Positions 35,666 through 45,518 of a stretch of DNA of 64,000 bases are shown piece after piece. A program made the translations under genes and the position numbers. The notes beneath the pieces are model-generated. The model ran no database searches. It was given only the letters and a program-made list of their open reading frames with translations, and was not told where the DNA came from. Numbering within the stretch: the first letter of the stretch is position 1; each line of letters opens with the position of its first letter. The stretch comes from Planctomycetota bacterium (GTDB taxonomy: Bacteria; Planctomycetota; UBA1135; GCA-002686595), in contig NZBA01000120.1 of assembly GCA_002686265.1 (NCBI GenBank), forward strand, positions 1 through 64,000, in the 5' to 3' direction.

Positions 35666-36937
35666 ATGATGCGCACGCGAGAGGTCTGGTGCCCCGGAGC
35701 CGTGGGACTCGCGGTCGCGGTGGCCCTGACCGGACCGATCCTCGCCCAAGAGCCCGCACGATTCACCGTGACCGTCGATCCCGGCGGCGTGGATCGCTCC
35801 CTGATGCCGGTGAGCCTGTGCCTGGACCGCGGCGCGCATCTCGACGGCGATGTGCTCACGCCGGAGAGGGGCGAGTGGGTCTGCACGGTCACCGACGTCG
35901 CCGGCGTTGGACGCACGGTGCAGGTGGAGGCGCACCGCGAAGCCGACCTTCGTGTCTCGGCTCTGTCGGTGCACTGGGTCGAGGAGAGCATTGTGGCGGG
36001 TTCCCCGGCAGTCTTCGAGCTCGAGTTGTCCCCGTTGGGGGAGGGCGCCGCCGCCCCGGAGACCTCCCTCGGGTTCGAGGAAACCCCGAGCGCGCTCACG
36101 CTCACACACGGCGAGCACGCCCTCTGGCGCCACGAGCTTGGCTTCGATCCGGACCGGATCGAGGAGACCTACAAGACCTTCCACCACGTGCTGGATGGTG
36201 AAACGGTTCTGACCAAGGGGCTGGGCGGTCTGTACCCGCACCACCGCGGGTTGTTCATCGGGTGGTCGAAGACGCGCGCCGCTGGCCGCACGCACAACTT
36301 CTGGTGGAATGCAAAGGGCGCCAGTCATCTCCAGCGGCATGCCGGTTTCGTGGATACACAGCGCACCGCAGGACCACTCATGGCGCGCTCGGTCTCGCTC
36401 GTCGAGTGGTTGAGCAGCGGCAGCCTGATCGTCTCCGAGCGCCGCGGCGTGACCACCTGGAACCTGGGTCCGGGGCGTTGGTCGCACGAGTTCGAGTTCG
36501 TCCTGCAAGCCGCCGCGGGAGAGGTTCGGCTCGACGGAGACCCTGCCCACGGGGGGTTTCAGTTTCGCGCGGCCCAGGAGGTCGCCGAGCGCGAGGACTG
36601 CGCCTACGTGCTGCCGCTCGCGGCGCAGGGCGGGGAGAACGACAACTGGACCGACTGCCCGTGGGCGGCGGCGCGCATCACCATAGGCGGCCACCCTTAC
36701 TGGATCGTCCACATGAACGCGCCCTCCAACCCCGGGCCGACAACCTACAACACCCGCAGCTACGGCCGCTTCGGGTCGTTCTTCCGCGCCACGATCCCCG
36801 CTGACGGGGAGCTCCGTCTGCGCTACCGCGTGCTCGTGATCGACGGCGCGGAGTGCGGGGAGCTTCGCGAGGAGGTAATCGCGCGTGCCTTCGAGGATTT
36901 CGCTACGCCGGTCTCCATCGAGGTGAGCCGGCAGTGA
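35666..36937 (+). CDS. Exported DUF6807 (PmoA-like) protein
   Basis: 423 residues. Sec signal (residues about 10-28, ending GPILAQ). The core matches DUF6807, a beta-rich domain common in planctomycetes and often mislabelled methane oxygenase Pmo[36 protein letters not shown], and [10 protein letters not shown]. The conserved His residues (HHR, HNFWW, HMNAP) suggest a metal or sugar site. Residues 30-150 form an Ig-like N-terminal region. Function unproven; genes of this family usually lie in polysaccharide clusters. The GTGA overlap couples it to the M48 protease gene. Confidence 0.8.
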   Translation: MMRTREVWCPGAVGLAVAVALTGPILAQEPARFTVTVDPGGVDRSLMPVSLCLDRGAHLDGDVLTPERGEWVCTVTDVAGVGRTVQVEAHREADLRVSALSVHWVEESIVAGSPAVFELELSPLGEGAAAPETSLGFEETPSALTLTHGEHALWRHELGFDPDRIEETYKTFHHVLDGETVLTKGLGGLYPHHRGLFIGWSKTRAAGRTHNFWWNAKGASHLQRHAGFVDTQRTAGPLMARSVSLVEWLSSGSLIVSERRGVTTWNLGPGRWSHEFEFVLQAAAGEVRLDGDPAHGGFQFRAAQEVAEREDCAYVLPLAAQGGENDNWTDCPWAAARITIGGHPYWIVHMNAPSNPGPTTYNTRSYGRFGSFFRATIPADGELRLRYRVLVIDGAECGELREEVIARAFEDFATPVSIEVSRQ

Positions 36938-38211
36938 CCTGGAACGCATATGCGATCGTGATCCTCGTTGCGCTCGTCGCGGGGAACCTCTTGGATCTCG
37001 TGGGCGATCTCCTGAATCTGCGGAGCCTCGACCCCGAGCTCCCCGAGGAGTTCTGCGGCGATGGGAACGAAGATGCCTACGCGCGCTCGCAGTCCTACAC
37101 TCGCGTTCGGACCCGTTTCGGGATCGTGCACACCGCGTTCGACCTTGCCGTTCTGCTCAGCTTGTGGTTCACCGGCGGCTTCGGATGGCTCTCTGATTGG
37201 GCGCGCGGACTGGGGTTCGGCGCCGTGTCCACCGGCTTGCTCTTCATTGGAACCCTCGCCCTCGGATCGCGGCTGCTCGCCCTGCCCTTCCAGCTCTACT
37301 CGGTCTTCGTCATCGAGGAGCGCTTCGGCTTCAACCGCACGAGCCACGCCACTTTCTGGACCGATCAACTCAAGGGTGTCGTTCTGACCCTGCTCTTGGG
37401 CGGGGCGCTCCTCGCCGCGGTCCTGGCCTTCCTCGAGTCGTCGGGGCCGCTGGCCTGGCTGTGGTGTTGGGCCGCCACGACCGCCTTCATGTTGCTGGCC
37501 CTGGTCATCGGCCCGACGTGGATCATGCCGCTGTTCAACAAGTTCCAGCCGCTCGAGGAGGGCGAGCTGCGCGAGTCGCTACTGGCCTACGCGCGCTCGA
37601 CCGACTTCCCCCTCGAGGACGTCTACGTGATGGACGGGTCGAAGCGCTCGTCGAAGGCCAACGCCTTCTTCACGGGCTTCGGTGGAAACAAGCGCGTCGC
37701 CCTCTTCGACACCCTGATCGCTGCCCAGACGACGGGCGAACTCGTCGCGGTTGTCGCCCACGAGATCGGCCACTACAAGCGCCGGCACATCCTCCAGCGC
37801 GCCTTCGTGGGCATTGCCCACCTCGGGCTCCTGTTCTGGATCCTGTCCCTCTTCCTCGACCGGCCGGGCCTGTTCGCGGCGTTCGGCGTCAGCGAGGGCA
37901 GTGTCGGGGTCGGGCTCGTGTTCTTCATGATCCTCTACTCGCCCGTCGAGTTGCTGCTCTCGCTGTTCGGGAACGCCCTCTCGCGGCGCAACGAGTATCA
38001 GGCGGACGAGTTCGCGGCCCGGACGACGGGCGGGTCGCAGGAGTTGATCTCGGCCCTCAAGAAGCTCTCGGCCGAGAACCTCTCCAACCTCACTCCGCAT
38101 CCGCTGTACGTTCTTCTGCACCACTCCCATCCGCCGCTCCAGCACCGCATCGCTGCCCTGCGCGCGGTGGCCCCGTGCGCACCTGAATCCCCGATCCACG
38201 AGCACGCATGA
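36934..38211 (+). CDS. M48 family CAAX-type (Ste24-like) membrane metalloprotease
   Basis: 425 residues from a GTG overlapping the previous stop. About seven membrane helices; the zinc site HEIGH is at 276-280 and the third ligand is Glu354 in NEYQADEFA, as in Ste24/HtpX-like M48 peptidases. [20 protein letters not shown] and [14 protein letters not shown] are typical of the Ste24 subgroup. It should cleave membrane or lipidated substrates from within the inner membrane. Oddly, it is translationally coupled on both sides to exported planctomycete proteins (GTGA upstream, ATGA downstream), so a maturation role for one of them is worth considering. Confidence 0.92.
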   Translation: MTWNAYAIVILVALVAGNLLDLVGDLLNLRSLDPELPEEFCGDGNEDAYARSQSYTRVRTRFGIVHTAFDLAVLLSLWFTGGFGWLSDWARGLGFGAVSTGLLFIGTLALGSRLLALPFQLYSVFVIEERFGFNRTSHATFWTDQLKGVVLTLLLGGALLAAVLAFLESSGPLAWLWCWAATTAFMLLALVIGPTWIMPLFNKFQPLEEGELRESLLAYARSTDFPLEDVYVMDGSKRSSKANAFFTGFGGNKRVALFDTLIAAQTTGELVAVVAHEIGHYKRRHILQRAFVGIAHLGLLFWILSLFLDRPGLFAAFGVSEGSVGVGLVFFMILYSPVELLLSLFGNALSRRNEYQADEFAARTTGGSQELISALKKLSAENLSNLTPHPLYVLLHHSHPPLQHRIAALRAVAPCAPESPIHEHA

Positions 38212-41200
38212 TCACGAGACCGATTCACTGCTGGTGGTTGCCGCTGGCGATCTGCGCCTGCGCCTCGTCTCCCCACCAGGAGAGTGAGTACTGGCTGCGG
38301 ACCTTCCGCCGGCAGCGACTCAGCGAGACGTTCTTCTCCGAGGGCGCGACGTTCGCGGATCTCGACAGAGACGGCCACAACGACATCGTCTCCGGCCCGT
38401 ACTGGTACGAGGGGCCCCGGCTCACCGAGCGCCACGAGATCTACGAGCCCGTCCCGGCTGATCCTCTCGCCTACTCCGACAGCTTCTTCGCCTTCGTCCA
38501 CGACTTCGACGAAGACGGCTGGCTGGACGTGCTCGAGATCGGCTTCCCCGGCCGCCAGGCGCGCTGGTACGAGAACCCGGGCGGGGAGGAGCGGCGATGG
38601 ACAAGGCACATCGCCTTCGAGGGCGTGGACAACGAGGCTCCCGGTTTCGGGGACGTGACCGGCGACGGTAAGCCCGAGCTCTTCTTCCACACCGGTGGCC
38701 GCTTCGGCTGGGCGGGTCCCGCGCCGGGGCGGGCGGAGGAGCCGTGGGAGTTCCACGCCCTCTCCGAGGACCTCGGCCTGTCGAACTTCGTCCATGGTCT
38801 GGGCTTCGGCGATCTGAACGGCGACGATCGGCCGGACCTCTTGGAGAAGAACGGCTGGTGGCGGCAGCCGGCGGTGGTTGAGGAGGGCTTGATCTGGCAG
38901 CACTACCCCGTCCCTTTCAGCGCCGGGCGTCGCGGTGGTGCCCAGATGTTCGCCTACGACGTGGACGGCGACGGCGACAACGACGTCATCACCAGCCTCA
39001 ACGGTCACGGTTGGGGGCTGTCGTGGTTCGAGCAGGTGCAGCGCTTCGGCTCCATCGAGTTCCTCGAGCATCGGATCATGGATTCGCGCCCCGACCACAA
39101 CCGCCACGGCGTCGCCTTCTCTCAACTGCACGCTCTGGCGCTCGCCGATGTGAACGGCGACGGGCTGGCCGACATCGTCACCGGTAAGCGGCACTGGGCT
39201 CACGGCCCGGAGGTGGACCCAGGATCGCGGGATCCGGCGGTCGTCTACTGGTTCGAGCTCACTCGCGATGGCGGCCGTGCCGAGTACATCCCGCACCTCG
39301 TCGACGACGACACCGGAGTCGGCGTCCAGGTGGTGGCGGGGGATGTCGATGGCGACGGTCTGATCGATGTCGTCGTCGGCAACAAGAAGGGGACGACGGT
39401 CTTGTTCCAACAGGCGCGGCGGGTGAGCGAGGAGGAGTGGCGGGCGGCTCGCCCCGCCCCTCGGCACCCCGGCGGCGTCGTGCCGCGCGCGGCCGATGGA
39501 AGCGCGTTGAACCTCGGCTTCGAAGCGGGCACCCTCGAGCACTGGACCGCGACCGGCGACGCCTTCGAGGGTCAGCCGGTCCGGGGCGACACCCTCGCCC
39601 CTCGGGGCCTGGACGAGGGCACGCGCCACGCCGGCGAGTACTGGATCGGCGGTTACGAGCTCCACGGCGACGGTCGGGGGGGGTCATTGACGTCCGGCGC
39701 CTTCGTTGCGTCGCATCCCTACGCGAGTTTCCTTGCCGGTGGAGGCCACCACGCGGCGACGCGCGTCGATGTGATCGCCGACGAGGACGGCGCCGTCCTG
39801 TTCTCGGTCAGCGGTGCGAACCGCGAGCCGCTGCAGCGCTGTGTCGTCGACCTGCGCGAGCAGCGGGGTGAGCTCCTGCGCGTGCGCATCAGCGACGAGC
39901 ACACCGGAGGCTGGGGGCACGTGAACTTCGACGACTTCCTCTTCCACGCCGAACGGCCGCGCTTTGCGCGTGACGCCGACCTCGCTCGCCTGATAGAGCG
40001 CGTTCCCACCGAACACAGCGGCCTGCCCGCCGAGGCCGCGGCAGAGGCGATGACCGTCCCCGCGGGGTTCACGGTCGACTTGATCGCCGCCGAGCCGGAC
40101 CTGCACCAGCCGATCGCCCTGGCGATCGACGAGCGCGGCCGCCTGTGGGTGGCGGAGGCGCTCTCCTACCCCGAGCGCCGACCATCCCAGGAGGGTCGGG
40201 ACGCGATCGTCGTCTTCGAGGACGCCGACACGGACGGTTGGTTCGAGCGACGCACGGTGTTCGCGGAGGGCTTGAACCTCGTGAGCGGCTTGCAGGTTGG
40301 GTTCGGCGGCGTGTGGGTCGGGGCCGCGCCGCAACTGTTGTTCATCCCCGACATCGACGGTGACCTCGTGCCGGACGGCGAGCCGCGGGTGCTGCTCGAC
40401 GGCTGGGGCTACGAGGACACGCACGAGACCCTGAACACCTTCACCTGGGGGCCCGACGGATGGCTGTACGGCTGTCACGGGGTCTTCACCCACTCGCGGG
40501 TCGGCGTGCCCGGCAGCGCGGACGACGAGCGCACGCCGCTGAACGCCGGCGTCTGGCGCTACCACCCGACGCGGCACGAGTTCGAGGTCTTCGCCTGGGG
40601 GACGAGCAATCCCTGGGGCATCGATTTCGACAGCCGCGGGCAGGCGTTCCTGACCGCCTGCGTGATCCCGCACCTCTTCCACGTGGCCCAGGGCGGCCGC
40701 TACCAGCGCCAGGCCGGTGAGCACTTCAACCCGCACGTCTACCAGGACATCCAGACGATCGCCGATCACCTCCATTACGCCGGCAACATCCGCGACCACG
40801 CCTGGTGGGGGCGCGAGGAGCCCGAACACGGCAGGGGGACCAAGGAGGCCGGGGGAGGTCACGCGCACTGCGGCGCGATGATCTACCTCGGCGGTTCCTT
40901 TCCGGACCGCTTCGATGGGACGATCTTCTTCTCGAACATCCACGGCAACCGCTTCAACAACGACCGGACCGAGCGTAGCGGCTCGGGGTTCGTCGGGCGC
41001 CACGGCGAGGACTTCCTGCTCGCCAACGACGAGTGGTTTCGCGGCATCGGCTTGGAGACCGGCCCAGACGGTGCGGTCTACTTCATCGACTGGTACGACG
41101 AGGCCGCGTGCCACCGCACCGACATCGAGCGCTGGGATCGGACCAACGGTCGCCTCTATCGCGTGCGGTACGGCGAGCTCACCCCGCGCCCCGCGGCCGT

Positions 41201-43475
41201 CGCCACCCTCGACGACGCCGGCTTGCTCGAGGCGTTGCGCGACGAGAACGAGTGGTTCAGCCGCCAGGCCCGGCGAGTCTGGCAGGAGCGCGGCGCGCCG
41301 CTGAGCGGATTCGTTCGCCATGAGCTCGGGGAGCTGTTGGCCGCCGGCTCCCCCCGCGACCGCCTGCGCGCCCTGTGGGCCCTGCATGTCACCGGCTCCC
41401 TCACCGAGCAGGACGCCCTCGCGCTGCTCGCCGACGAGGAGCAGGACGAGTTCGTGCGCGCCTGGGCGGTGCAGCTGATGCTCGAGGACCGCGTGCTGGA
41501 GTCGGGCTCGCTGGAGGCGCTCGAGCGGGCGGCCCGCGGCGATCCGTCCCCGGTCGTGAGGCTCTACCTTGCGGCTGGATTGCAACGCATGCCGCTCGAG
41601 CAACGTTGGGGCGTGGCGCGTGGCCTGGCTTCTCACGCCGAGGACGCCGACGATCAGAACCTGCCCCTCATGTTGTGGTACGGGCTGGAGCCGCTGGCGG
41701 CCGAGGATTCCGCCCGGGCCCTGGCCCTCGCGGGCGACGCGAGCCTCGACTTGCCCGCGGCGTTCCTCGCACGCCGCGTGGCGGCCGAACCCGGCGGCCA
41801 CGCGGCGTTGGTGGGCGCCATGGCCGAGACTCGCGACGAGGCCTGGTTCGCCCTCCTTCTCGGGCAGCTCGCCGGGGCTCTCGAGGGGGAACGCGGGGCG
41901 ACGATGCCGTCGGGCTGGCGAGCCGTCGGCGAGCGGGCGTCGCGCTCCGACGACGGCGAGGTTCGCGACTGGGCCTTCGCCGTGGCCGTGGCCTTCGGGG
42001 ACGCGTCGGTATTCCCAGAGCTGCGGGGCCTCCTGGCCGACGGTGAGGAGCCCGTCGAGCGCCGCGGGAGAGCCGCCGCCGCCCTGATCCGCGGCCGCGA
42101 CGCCGAGGCGGCGGGCGTGATGCACGCCGTGCTCGCCGAGGGCGTCCTGCGCGGGTCCATCCTGCGCGGCCTGGCGCATTTTGATCATCCTCGCACGCCC
42201 CAGGTCATCCTCGCTCACTACTCCTCCTTGGATGAAGCGGAGAAGCGCGACGCGCTCCACACCCTCGCCGCGCGGTCGTCCTACGCCCGGTCCTTGTTGC
42301 GGGCCGTCGAGGAAGGCGTCGTCGCCGCCGACGAGTTGGACGCCGTGCTGCTGAGGCAGCTCGGGTCCCTCGACGACGAGCAAGTCGAGGAACTCCTCGT
42401 GCGGGTCTGGGGCGTGTCGCGCGAGACGCCGCAGGATCGGCTGGCCCAGATCGCCGAGTGGATGGAGCGGCTCGACGAGGGGAAGCTGGCGCAGGCCGAT
42501 CTGTCACGCGGGCGCGAAGTCTACTCGCGCACCTGCGAGTCCTGCCACGTACTCTTCGGCGAGGGTCGCCCCGTCGGGCCCGAGCTGACCGGCTCCAACC
42601 GGGCGGACAAGGAGTACATCCTGACCAACATCATCGATCCCAATGCGCTGATCCCCTCGGAGTACCAGATCACAACCGTGCAGCTCGAGGACGAGCGCGT
42701 CGTGAGCGGCATCCTGACCCGCGAGACCCCGACGGCCCTGACCCTCGAGACCCAGACGGAGACGATCGTCGTCGCCGCCGGCGAGGTGGTGCTGCGCGTG
42801 GCGGCGAGAGTTTCGATGATGCCCGAGGGGCAGCTGGATGCCCTGGACGGGGACGAGGTGCGCGACCTGGTCGCCTACCTCGCGAGCGACACCCAGGTCC
42901 CCCTGCTGGCTACCCAGCGCAACCGCTCACGCTTCTTCGACGGGGAGTCCCTGGCCGGCTGGAGGGGGAACCCGGCGGTGTGGAGCGTCGAGGGCGGGGA
43001 GATCGTCGGTCGCACCGATGGTCTGGCACAGAACGAGTTCCTCAAGAGCGACCTCCTGCTGGAGGACTTCCGCCTGATCGTCGACGTGCGCCTGGTGGGC
43101 GACGCTGGGAACAGCGGGATCCAGTTCCGCAGCGAGACGCTGGAGGGCGGTGACGTCCGTGGCTATCAGGCGGACATCGGCCCGGGCTGGTGGGGCAAGC
43201 TCTACGAGGAGCACGGCCGAGCTTTGCTCGTGGCGACCGAGGGAGACGGCTTCATAGAAGCCGACGGCTGGAACACCTACGAGATCCTGGCGGTCGGGCA
43301 GCGGGTGCGGACGGTGATCAACGGGCAGGCTTGCGTGGACCTCGAGGATCCCGACGGAGTCCCGCGGGGCATCGTGGCGCTCCAGGTTCACTCGGGTGGG
43401 CCCACCGAGGTCCGCTTCCGCAACCCGCGCCTCGAGCTCGACCCCGATCCAGAGCTCGTGACACTCGAACGATGA
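38208..43475 (+). CDS. Giant VCBS/FG-GAP - PVC dehydrogenase - cytochrome c - DUF1080 protein
   Basis: 1755 residues, the largest gene here. Signal with a possible lipobox (LAICAC). Residues about 45-410 are FG-GAP/VCBS-type propeller blades with calcium loops (DLDRDGHND, DVDGDGDND, DVNGDGLAD, DVDGDGLID). About 430-590 is a beta-sandwich. About 615-1010 is the PVC membrane-bound dehydrogenase propeller, followed by HEAT-like helices to about 1410. The cytochrome domain has CESCH at 1443-1447. From about 1573 to 1750 is DUF1080 (FFDGESLAGW, GNSGIQFRS), a concanavalin-like fold known as 3-keto-disaccharide hydrolase. Oxidation of a sugar by the dehydrogenase and cleavage of a keto-sugar by DUF1080 in one chain is an attractive inference. 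ATG overlaps the protease stop. Confidence 0.88.
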   Translation: MITRPIHCWWLPLAICACASSPHQESEYWLRTFRRQRLSETFFSEGATFADLDRDGHNDIVSGPYWYEGPRLTERHEIYEPVPADPLAYSDSFFAFVHDFDEDGWLDVLEIGFPGRQARWYENPGGEERRWTRHIAFEGVDNEAPGFGDVTGDGKPELFFHTGGRFGWAGPAPGRAEEPWEFHALSEDLGLSNFVHGLGFGDLNGDDRPDLLEKNGWWRQPAVVEEGLIWQHYPVPFSAGRRGGAQMFAYDVDGDGDNDVITSLNGHGWGLSWFEQVQRFGSIEFLEHRIMDSRPDHNRHGVAFSQLHALALADVNGDGLADIVTGKRHWAHGPEVDPGSRDPAVVYWFELTRDGGRAEYIPHLVDDDTGVGVQVVAGDVDGDGLIDVVVGNKKGTTVLFQQARRVSEEEWRAARPAPRHPGGVVPRAADGSALNLGFEAGTLEHWTATGDAFEGQPVRGDTLAPRGLDEGTRHAGEYWIGGYELHGDGRGGSLTSGAFVASHPYASFLAGGGHHAATRVDVIADEDGAVLFSVSGANREPLQRCVVDLREQRGELLRVRISDEHTGGWGHVNFDDFLFHAERPRFARDADLARLIERVPTEHSGLPAEAAAEAMTVPAGFTVDLIAAEPDLHQPIALAIDERGRLWVAEALSYPERRPSQEGRDAIVVFEDADTDGWFERRTVFAEGLNLVSGLQVGFGGVWVGAAPQLLFIPDIDGDLVPDGEPRVLLDGWGYEDTHETLNTFTWGPDGWLYGCHGVFTHSRVGVPGSADDERTPLNAGVWRYHPTRHEFEVFAWGTSNPWGIDFDSRGQAFLTACVIPHLFHVAQGGRYQRQAGEHFNPHVYQDIQTIADHLHYAGNIRDHAWWGREEPEHGRGTKEAGGGHAHCGAMIYLGGSFPDRFDGTIFFSNIHGNRFNNDRTERSGSGFVGRHGEDFLLANDEWFRGIGLETGPDGAVYFIDWYDEAACHRTDIERWDRTNGRLYRVRYGELTPRPAAVATLDDAGLLEALRDENEWFSRQARRVWQERGAPLSGFVRHELGELLAAGSPRDRLRALWALHVTGSLTEQDALALLADEEQDEFVRAWAVQLMLEDRVLESGSLEALERAARGDPSPVVRLYLAAGLQRMPLEQRWGVARGLASHAEDADDQNLPLMLWYGLEPLAAEDSARALALAGDASLDLPAAFLARRVAAEPGGHAALVGAMAETRDEAWFALLLGQLAGALEGERGATMPSGWRAVGERASRSDDGEVRDWAFAVAVAFGDASVFPELRGLLADGEEPVERRGRAAAALIRGRDAEAAGVMHAVLAEGVLRGSILRGLAHFDHPRTPQVILAHYSSLDEAEKRDALHTLAARSSYARSLLRAVEEGVVAADELDAVLLRQLGSLDDEQVEELLVRVWGVSRETPQDRLAQIAEWMERLDEGKLAQADLSRGREVYSRTCESCHVLFGEGRPVGPELTGSNRADKEYILTNIIDPNALIPSEYQITTVQLEDERVVSGILTRETPTALTLETQTETIVVAAGEVVLRVAARVSMMPEGQLDALDGDEVRDLVAYLASDTQVPLLATQRNRSRFFDGESLAGWRGNPAVWSVEGGEIVGRTDGLAQNEFLKSDLLLEDFRLIVDVRLVGDAGNSGIQFRSETLEGGDVRGYQADIGPGWWGKLYEEHGRALLVATEGDGFIEADGWNTYEILAVGQRVRTVINGQACVDLEDPDGVPRGIVALQVHSGGPTEVRFRNPRLELDPDPELVTLER

Positions 43476-43535
43476 AGCGCGATCCGCCGTCACCTGCTGG
43501 GTGGGTGTCCGGCCCGACAACCCAAGGAGCGAGAG

Positions 43536-43844
43536 TTGATTACCCACATGGTCCTGCTGAAGATCCGCGATGACGTGTCCGCCGATGGGGTCGACGCCGT
43601 GTTCGCCGCCTTGGCTCGGCTCGAGGAGCGCATCGAGGGCATCCTGTCCTTCAGCGGCGGAGCCTACTGCTCGGGCGAAGGCCTGGAGCGCGGGTTCACC
43701 CACGGTTTCTGCATGACCTTCACCGACGCTGTGGCCCGCGACGCCTACCTGCCTCATCCCGAGCACGAGGCCGTCAAGGCCATGGTGCTCGAAGTGCTCG
43801 ACGGTGGGTTGGACGGGGTCGTGGCCTTCGACTACGAGTCCTGA
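43536..43844 (+). CDS. Dabb (stress-responsive alpha/beta barrel) domain protein
   Basis: 102 residues. The start is TTG with AAGGAG about 7 bases upstream; no other start fits because homology begins at ITHMVLLKIRDD. The Dabb signature is clear: HMVLLKIRD, FTHGFCMTFTD and YLPHPEHEAVKAMV. Small cytoplasmic dimeric ferredoxin-like fold of varied or unknown function, often beside sugar catabolic genes in planctomycetes. Three bases separate it from the next gene. Confidence 0.88.
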   Translation: MITHMVLLKIRDDVSADGVDAVFAALARLEERIEGILSFSGGAYCSGEGLERGFTHGFCMTFTDAVARDAYLPHPEHEAVKAMVLEVLDGGLDGVVAFDYES

Positions 43845-43847
43845 TCG

Positions 43848-45386
43848 ATGGAGAGCGCGCCCCTCGGCGACGGCTCCCCGTCCACCGGCCGTTGGTGGAG
43901 GGTTGCCCTTGGGCCCGCCCTGGCCGCGGTGATCGTCGCGCTCGGTCCGGGCGACACCCCGTCCGTCGCCGCGATGGCCGCCATCGCCGCCTGGATGGCA
44001 GCTTGGTGGGTCACCGAGGCGGTCCCGATTCCGGTCACCGCACTTCTGCCGCTGGTCCTGATCCCTCTGGCAGGAGTCCAGCCGGTCGCCGAGGTCGCGC
44101 CCAACTACGGTCGCTCTACCGTGTTCCTGTTCCTCGGCGGCTACCTGCTGGCCATCGGCCTGCAGGCCTCGGGCGTCCACCGGCGCCTGGCGCTGTGGAT
44201 CGTGCACACCGTCGGCGGGGAGCCGACGCGCGTCATCCTGGGTTTCATGGTCGCCGCGGCATTCCTGTCGATGTGGATCACCAACACCGCGACCGTGATG
44301 GTGCTGATGCCGATCGGTCTGTCGGTGATCGAGGCGGCGCGCGACCGCGACGCCGATCCGCGCGAACTGCGCACCTTCGCCGTGACCGTGATGCTCGCCA
44401 TTGCCTACGCCGCGGACATGGGCGGGATGAGCACCCTGGTGGGGACGGCTCCGAACCTCTCCTACAAGGAGCAACTCGCGCGCCTGTTTCCCCAGGCGCC
44501 GGAGACCTCGTTCGTGGGCTGGATGGGGATCGGCCTGCCCCTGGCGGTCGTGTTCGTGTTCGCGGGCTGGCTCCTGTTGACGCGTGTCCTGTTCCGAAGC
44601 GGCGACGCCTCTCTCCTGGGGAGCCGGGAGGCCGTGGCCCGCCTGCGCGGCGAGTTGGGCCCGCTCCGCCGCGACGAGCGCCTGACGGCGATCCTCTTCA
44701 CCGTTACGGCACTGCTGTGGATCACGCGCCGGGACATCACCATCGGCGGCGCGGGTCTCCCGGGCTGGGGCTCGCTGCCGCTGATCGCCGGCAGTTTCAT
44801 CGACGACTCCGTCGTCGCTGTGGGCATGGCGATCCTGCTCTTCTTGATCCCCTCGCAGAGCCGTCCGGGCGAGCGCCTGCTCGAGTGGCGGATGTCCGAC
44901 CGCATGCCCTGGGGCATGCTCCTGCTCTTCGGCGGAGGCTTCGCCCTCGCTGACGGCTTCGGGGCATCGGGGCTCTCGCTTTGGATGGGCGGTCACTTCA
45001 GCGTCTTGGAGGGCGCTCCTCCGTTCCTGGTGATCGTGCTCGTCTGCGCGTCGTTGACCTTCTTGACGGAGCTGACCAGCAACACCGCGACCACGGAGAT
45101 GGCGCTGCCGATCCTGGGCGCCGCCGCCGTCGCCATGAACACGGATCCGCGGGCGCTGATGATCCCCGCGACTCTCTCGGCGAGCTGCGCCTTCATGATG
45201 CCCGTCGCCTCGCCCACCCAGGCCATCGTCTTCGGCTCGGGCTGGGTGCCGATCCGTCAGATGGTGCGAGCGGGGATCTGGTTCAACCTGATCGGGATCG
45301 CTCTGGTGACCCTCGTCTTCTGGGCCCTGTGCGGGCCCGTGGCCGGCATCGATCCAGGGAGCGTTCCCGAGTGGATCGCCCCGTGA
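43848..45386 (+). CDS. SLC13/DASS family sodium:dicarboxylate or sulfate symporter
   Basis: 512 residues with about 11-12 membrane helices. The two sodium/carboxylate sites of DASS proteins are visible as the repeated pattern MWITNTATVMVLMP and LTSNTATTEMALP, each followed by a Pro-containing hairpin; GMSTLVGTAPNL and SPTQAIVFGSG are the matching second halves. The sequence WWVTEAVPIPVTALLP is also diagnostic. Likely imports C4-dicarboxylates with sodium; sulfate or citrate cannot be excluded. Begins 3 bases after the Dabb gene and so is probably co-transcribed. Confidence 0.92.
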   Translation: MESAPLGDGSPSTGRWWRVALGPALAAVIVALGPGDTPSVAAMAAIAAWMAAWWVTEAVPIPVTALLPLVLIPLAGVQPVAEVAPNYGRSTVFLFLGGYLLAIGLQASGVHRRLALWIVHTVGGEPTRVILGFMVAAAFLSMWITNTATVMVLMPIGLSVIEAARDRDADPRELRTFAVTVMLAIAYAADMGGMSTLVGTAPNLSYKEQLARLFPQAPETSFVGWMGIGLPLAVVFVFAGWLLLTRVLFRSGDASLLGSREAVARLRGELGPLRRDERLTAILFTVTALLWITRRDITIGGAGLPGWGSLPLIAGSFIDDSVVAVGMAILLFLIPSQSRPGERLLEWRMSDRMPWGMLLLFGGGFALADGFGASGLSLWMGGHFSVLEGAPPFLVIVLVCASLTFLTELTSNTATTEMALPILGAAAVAMNTDPRALMIPATLSASCAFMMPVASPTQAIVFGSGWVPIRQMVRAGIWFNLIGIALVTLVFWALCGPVAGIDPGSVPEWIAP

Positions 45387-45518
45387 GAGAGCGGGGCGTC
45401 CGATGAGGACCTTTCCCGCGGAGACCGAGAATACCGACCTGTGGCGAGAGCAAGGGAAGGTGCGCTCGCCGGTTCCCGTTCGCCACGTCGCGATGGGTGC
45501 GCGGTGGCGCGCCCGACC

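Noticed and set aside
35666..36937. Particulate methane monooxygenase subunit
   Set aside because: The family is sometimes labelled PmoA, but the protein is a soluble beta-rich exported DUF6807 protein without membrane helices; no link to methane oxidation.
39684..42383. An 899-codon open frame on the minus strand opposite the giant dehydrogenase gene
   Set aside because: It mirrors a real gene with clear domains, has no domain of its own and shows the Arg/Gly/Val-rich composition of a shadow frame in GC-rich DNA. Similar long antisense frames (24756-26975, 42927-45533, 56812-59427, 2254-4074) were set aside for the same reason.
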